The notes beneath the pieces are model-generated. The model had not been told where the DNA came from. It made no database searches and worked only from the letters and a program-made list of their open reading frames with translations. The position numbers and the translations under genes are program-made. From assembly GCF_018215265.2 (NCBI RefSeq), contig NZ_CP136562.1, positions 4,092,001-4,156,000 on the forward strand: a stretch of 64,000 nt of DNA, in the 5' to 3' direction. Shown here piece after piece: positions 62,015 to 64,000 of the stretch (positions are counted from its first letter, which is position 1; every line of letters begins with the position of its first letter). This DNA comes from Paenarthrobacter sp. GOM3. Lineage in GTDB: Bacteria; Actinomycetota; Actinomycetes; Actinomycetales; Micrococcaceae.

Positions 62015-63208
62015 ATGGCACAGGGATTGGTGGGCGCCGACGTCGGAGATCTCCGGCGGCTCTCGGCGGTAATGGACTCTGAGGCCCAAAAGATCAGCGA
62101 CCTGCGGCTGCAGCTCAACGCATTGATCCAGCAGGGCAACTACTGGCGGGGCAACGACGCCGACCGTTTCCGCAGTGCCTGGCACAGCGATCTCCAGGGC
62201 CGGCTGGGCGCCGCTGCAGCATGCCTCAAGGACAACGCACGTGCCCTGAAACTCAATGCAGAACAGCAGGAGCAAGCCTCCTTGGGTGGAGCGGGACGCG
62301 GGCTGGGCGACGGAAAGGGCAGGAGCCCCTCGGAGACACTGGGGTTCACGTTTGATCCCACCACCTACGGACCCGTCACGGTTGAAGGCAAAGGTTCGTT
62401 CGACAGCCAGGCAACAGGCGAAGCGCACGGCTCCCTGGGCCCGGAGGGAATCGCAGCGGGCGGCTCCGGCGAAGCATCCACCGGCGGCCAGATGACGTGG
62501 ACAGCGAAGGGCGGGTACGGGCCCATGAACACCACTGTCACCAACGAAACGTTCGTCGGAGCGCGCGCCAACGGCGAGTTCGAGGCCAGCGTGCCGTTCG
62601 GGCTGGGACTCCCCAACGCCAGCGCCAAGGGTGAAGCGTTTGCAGGGGCCGAGAACACCACCACGGTTCGTTCCGACTTCTTCGACGGCTGGATTACCAA
62701 CACCTCCACAACCCGGGCCATGACCGGGGTAGAGGCCAGTGCCCATGCCAACGCGAGCAGCCCCTTCCTCTTTTCCGCCGGCGGCGAGGGGTTCGCCGGT
62801 CAAAAAATCACCACGGACAATGAAACCGAGTTTGCCGGAGGCTTGTTCAGTGTGGGCCAGGGCGGAGAGATACGGGGCGGCGCCTGGGCCAGTGCCGGCG
62901 AAGGCGAAGTCAGCGTCAAGAACAAGGACGTCACAGGCAGCGCATTCAGCGCCGGAGCCGGAGCGGAACTGACCGGGAGCCAATACGTGGAGGTGCTGGG
63001 GCAGAAAATAACCCTCAACGGCACCGTTGCTGCGGGCGCAGGTGAGAGTCACTTCTACACCGTCTCCCTGGACGAAGACGGACTCACCCTCGGCGCGGGC
63101 GCCAAGATCACCGCAGAGCTGGGACTTGGCGCTGGCGGTCAGATCACGCTCAGCCCCAAAGGATTTGTGGACTCCGTTACCGGATTCATCGACTTCGTCA
63201 AGAACTAG
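62015..63208 (+). CDS. WXG100-domain protein with C-terminal Gly/Ala-rich repeat domain
   Basis: 397 residues. The N-terminal 95 residues are a WXG100/ESAT-6-like helical hairpin: DVGDLRRLSAVMDSEAQKIS, then the turn NYWRGNDADRFRSAWHSDLQ (W44-R45-G46) and ACLKDNARALKLNAEQQEQA. After a linker, residues 110-397 are rich in Gly, Ala and Thr with alternating strand-like patterns and at least two related units (GARANGEFEAS...GEAFAGAENTTT and GVEASAHANAS...GEGFAGQKITTD). This is the layout of a type VII secretion substrate. No nuclease, NADase or deaminase motif is seen. Start ATG 62015; a TTG six bases earlier is in frame. Confidence 0.8.
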   Translation: MAQGLVGADVGDLRRLSAVMDSEAQKISDLRLQLNALIQQGNYWRGNDADRFRSAWHSDLQGRLGAAAACLKDNARALKLNAEQQEQASLGGAGRGLGDGKGRSPSETLGFTFDPTTYGPVTVEGKGSFDSQATGEAHGSLGPEGIAAGGSGEASTGGQMTWTAKGGYGPMNTTVTNETFVGARANGEFEASVPFGLGLPNASAKGEAFAGAENTTTVRSDFFDGWITNTSTTRAMTGVEASAHANASSPFLFSAGGEGFAGQKITTDNETEFAGGLFSVGQGGEIRGGAWASAGEGEVSVKNKDVTGSAFSAGAGAELTGSQYVEVLGQKITLNGTVAAGAGESHFYTVSLDEDGLTLGAGAKITAELGLGAGGQITLSPKGFVDSVTGFIDFVKN

Positions 63209-63225
63209 CCTCCGAAAGGGCTCCC

Positions 63226-63726
63226 GTGACATCGCAGCAGGTTTTCCCGTCCGAAGCATTCCCCGCCTACCCCACCATCAAACTCAACCCACCCGCCGGT
63301 TGGACCCAGCAAGTAGTCCCCGAAGCGGTGGGCGCACTGATGGCACCGGCCGCGGAAGGAAATTACACCGCGAACGTGGTCATCTCCGTATCGCGCCGCC
63401 AGCCCGGGTACGGACTCCAGGACATCGCCGCTTCCGTGGACCGGTTCCTGGATTCCTTGCCGGAGGCTGTCCTGCTCGGCACAGAGCCGGTGACCATCAA
63501 CGGCCGCGATTGGCACGTCCGGGAAGCCCGTTACACGCACCCCCAGGCCGGGCCCCTGGCGCAGTTCACGGCCGTCACCGTGGTGGACCAGGAGGCTTCT
63601 GCGGATGTTGTCCAGCTGACGGGAAGTTGCCAGCCGCTGGAGGGCAGCCAGGACCTGAAGGCGATCTACTCCGTGGTTGCGAGCGCCGAAATCACACCAG
63701 CTCCCGGGCCTGATCGATCAGTTTGA
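63226..63726 (+). CDS. Hypothetical protein linked to WXG100 gene (LpqN-like fold possible)
   Basis: 166-residue cytosolic-looking protein, no signal peptide or membrane span. Pattern (FPAYPTIKLNPPAGWTQQ, NVVISVSRRQPGYGLQDIAA, NGRDWHVREARYTHPQAGPL, DVVQLTGSCQPLEGSQDLKA) suggests an alpha/beta fold resembling the LpqN/DUF1795 type, which often accompanies type VII secretion genes. The GTG start has GAAAGGG upstream and lies 17 bp after the WXG100 gene, so they are likely co-transcribed. Family call is tentative. Confidence 0.7.
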   Translation: MTSQQVFPSEAFPAYPTIKLNPPAGWTQQVVPEAVGALMAPAAEGNYTANVVISVSRRQPGYGLQDIAASVDRFLDSLPEAVLLGTEPVTINGRDWHVREARYTHPQAGPLAQFTAVTVVDQEASADVVQLTGSCQPLEGSQDLKAIYSVVASAEITPAPGPDRSV

Positions 63727-64000
63727 GTACCTCCACCGAATCAGCCGGATCAACAGGTAACGGCCGCCCTGAAGCCGTACCGCCGTCGTCGAGCTTGTCC
63801 GCCAGCAACCGGTAGAACTCCGGATAGGCCCCCCGTTCGGTGGGGACCGCGGTGCGCTCGCCGTCGACCGCCAAGGTTCCATGGTTTTGCGACGACTCGA
63901 CGCCGTACTCCGGGTCTGTAGGCAGGCCGCCACCGGACAGATAAGGTTCCTGCGGGTCGGCCCCGAACTTCACGAAACCGCCGCGGGTCCCCAGAACCCG
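63692..64000 (-). CDS. Gfo/Idh/MocA family oxidoreductase (partial, N-terminus outside window)
   Basis: C-terminal 102 residues of an oxidoreductase, cut by the right edge. The visible segment, VLGTRGGFVKFGADPQEPYL through ERGAYPEFYRLLADKLDDGG and PVDPADSVEVLKLIDQAREL, matches the end of Gfo/Idh/MocA-type dehydrogenases, with a GGF(V)KFG strand typical of the C-terminal beta-sheet. The NAD(P)-binding half lies outside. It overlaps the previous gene's 3' end by 35 bp in convergent orientation. Confidence 0.82.
   Translation of the reverse strand, partial: RVLGTRGGFVKFGADPQEPYLSGGGLPTDPEYGVESSQNHGTLAVDGERTAVPTERGAYPEFYRLLADKLDDGGTASGRPLPVDPADSVEVLKLIDQARELV

Noticed and set aside
61925-63259. 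Minus-strand open frame of 444 residues opposite the WXG100 gene.
   Set aside because: No conserved motif; the plus strand has a clear WXG domain and correct gene spacing to the next gene.

Overview
The window is high-GC DNA from an actinobacterium, most likely Arthrobacter or Paenarthrobacter (Micrococcaceae). I infer this from codon use, the heterotetrameric sarcosine oxidase locus, actinobacterial DUF families, the CycA, HutU and mannitol-PTS sequence types, and a ydaO-type leader. It is chromosomal: about 62 protein genes, including two cut by the window edges, no rRNA or tRNA seen, and no insertion sequence, integrase or phage gene. Most genes are nutrient uptake and catabolic operons, each beside its own regulator.

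Region 1 (1-3.7 kb): Lrp regulator and LysE exporter, an ArsR-SRPBCC pair, a helical-repeat protein and a DUF4383 membrane protein. Region 2 (3.7-17.4 kb) is a creatine/sarcosine catabolic locus. One strand carries an MHS-type transporter, creatinase and an IclR regulator. A GntR regulator is divergent from glyA-soxB-soxD-soxA-soxG-sdaA-purU. Together these can convert creatine to sarcosine, then to glycine plus a folate-bound C1 unit, then to serine and pyruvate, with PurU releasing excess one-carbon units as formate. Region 3 (17.5-27.7 kb): DUF456 protein, malic enzyme, TetR regulator, three tandem secreted FG-GAP proteins, two MFS transporters and an RraA-like protein.

Region 4 (27.7-38.2 kb) looks like a histidine-utilisation locus but has odd features. 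The HAL-family lyase lacks the Ala-Ser-Gly triad that makes the MIO cofactor, no hutI is present, and the locus includes a quaternary-amine (ProX-type) ABC transporter, urocanate hydratase, a HutF-type deiminase, an M20 amidohydrolase and an IclR regulator. I propose it degrades a histidine betaine (hercynine or ergothioneine). Region 5 (38.4-46.2 kb): sugar-porter MFS, MarR-controlled MFS, GNAT, a PadR-DUF1048-ABC exporter operon and CycA. Region 6 (46.2-52.6 kb): mannitol PTS (mtlA, mtlD), a TetR regulator and the general PTS genes ptsI and ptsH. Region 7 (52.6-64 kb): HTH protein, alpha/beta hydrolase, LigC-type DNA ligase, a c-di-AMP riboswitch before a Pro-rich membrane protein, PucR regulator with alanine dehydrogenase, an ECF sigma/anti-sigma pair with a SigD-like promoter, a WXG100-type protein and the end of a Gfo/Idh/MocA oxidoreductase.

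Two non-coding themes stand out. A 32-bp-period tandem repeat family occurs three times just after gene ends; in two arrays the last unit supplies the stop codon of the adjacent gene. Near-identical intergenic palindromes follow two other genes.
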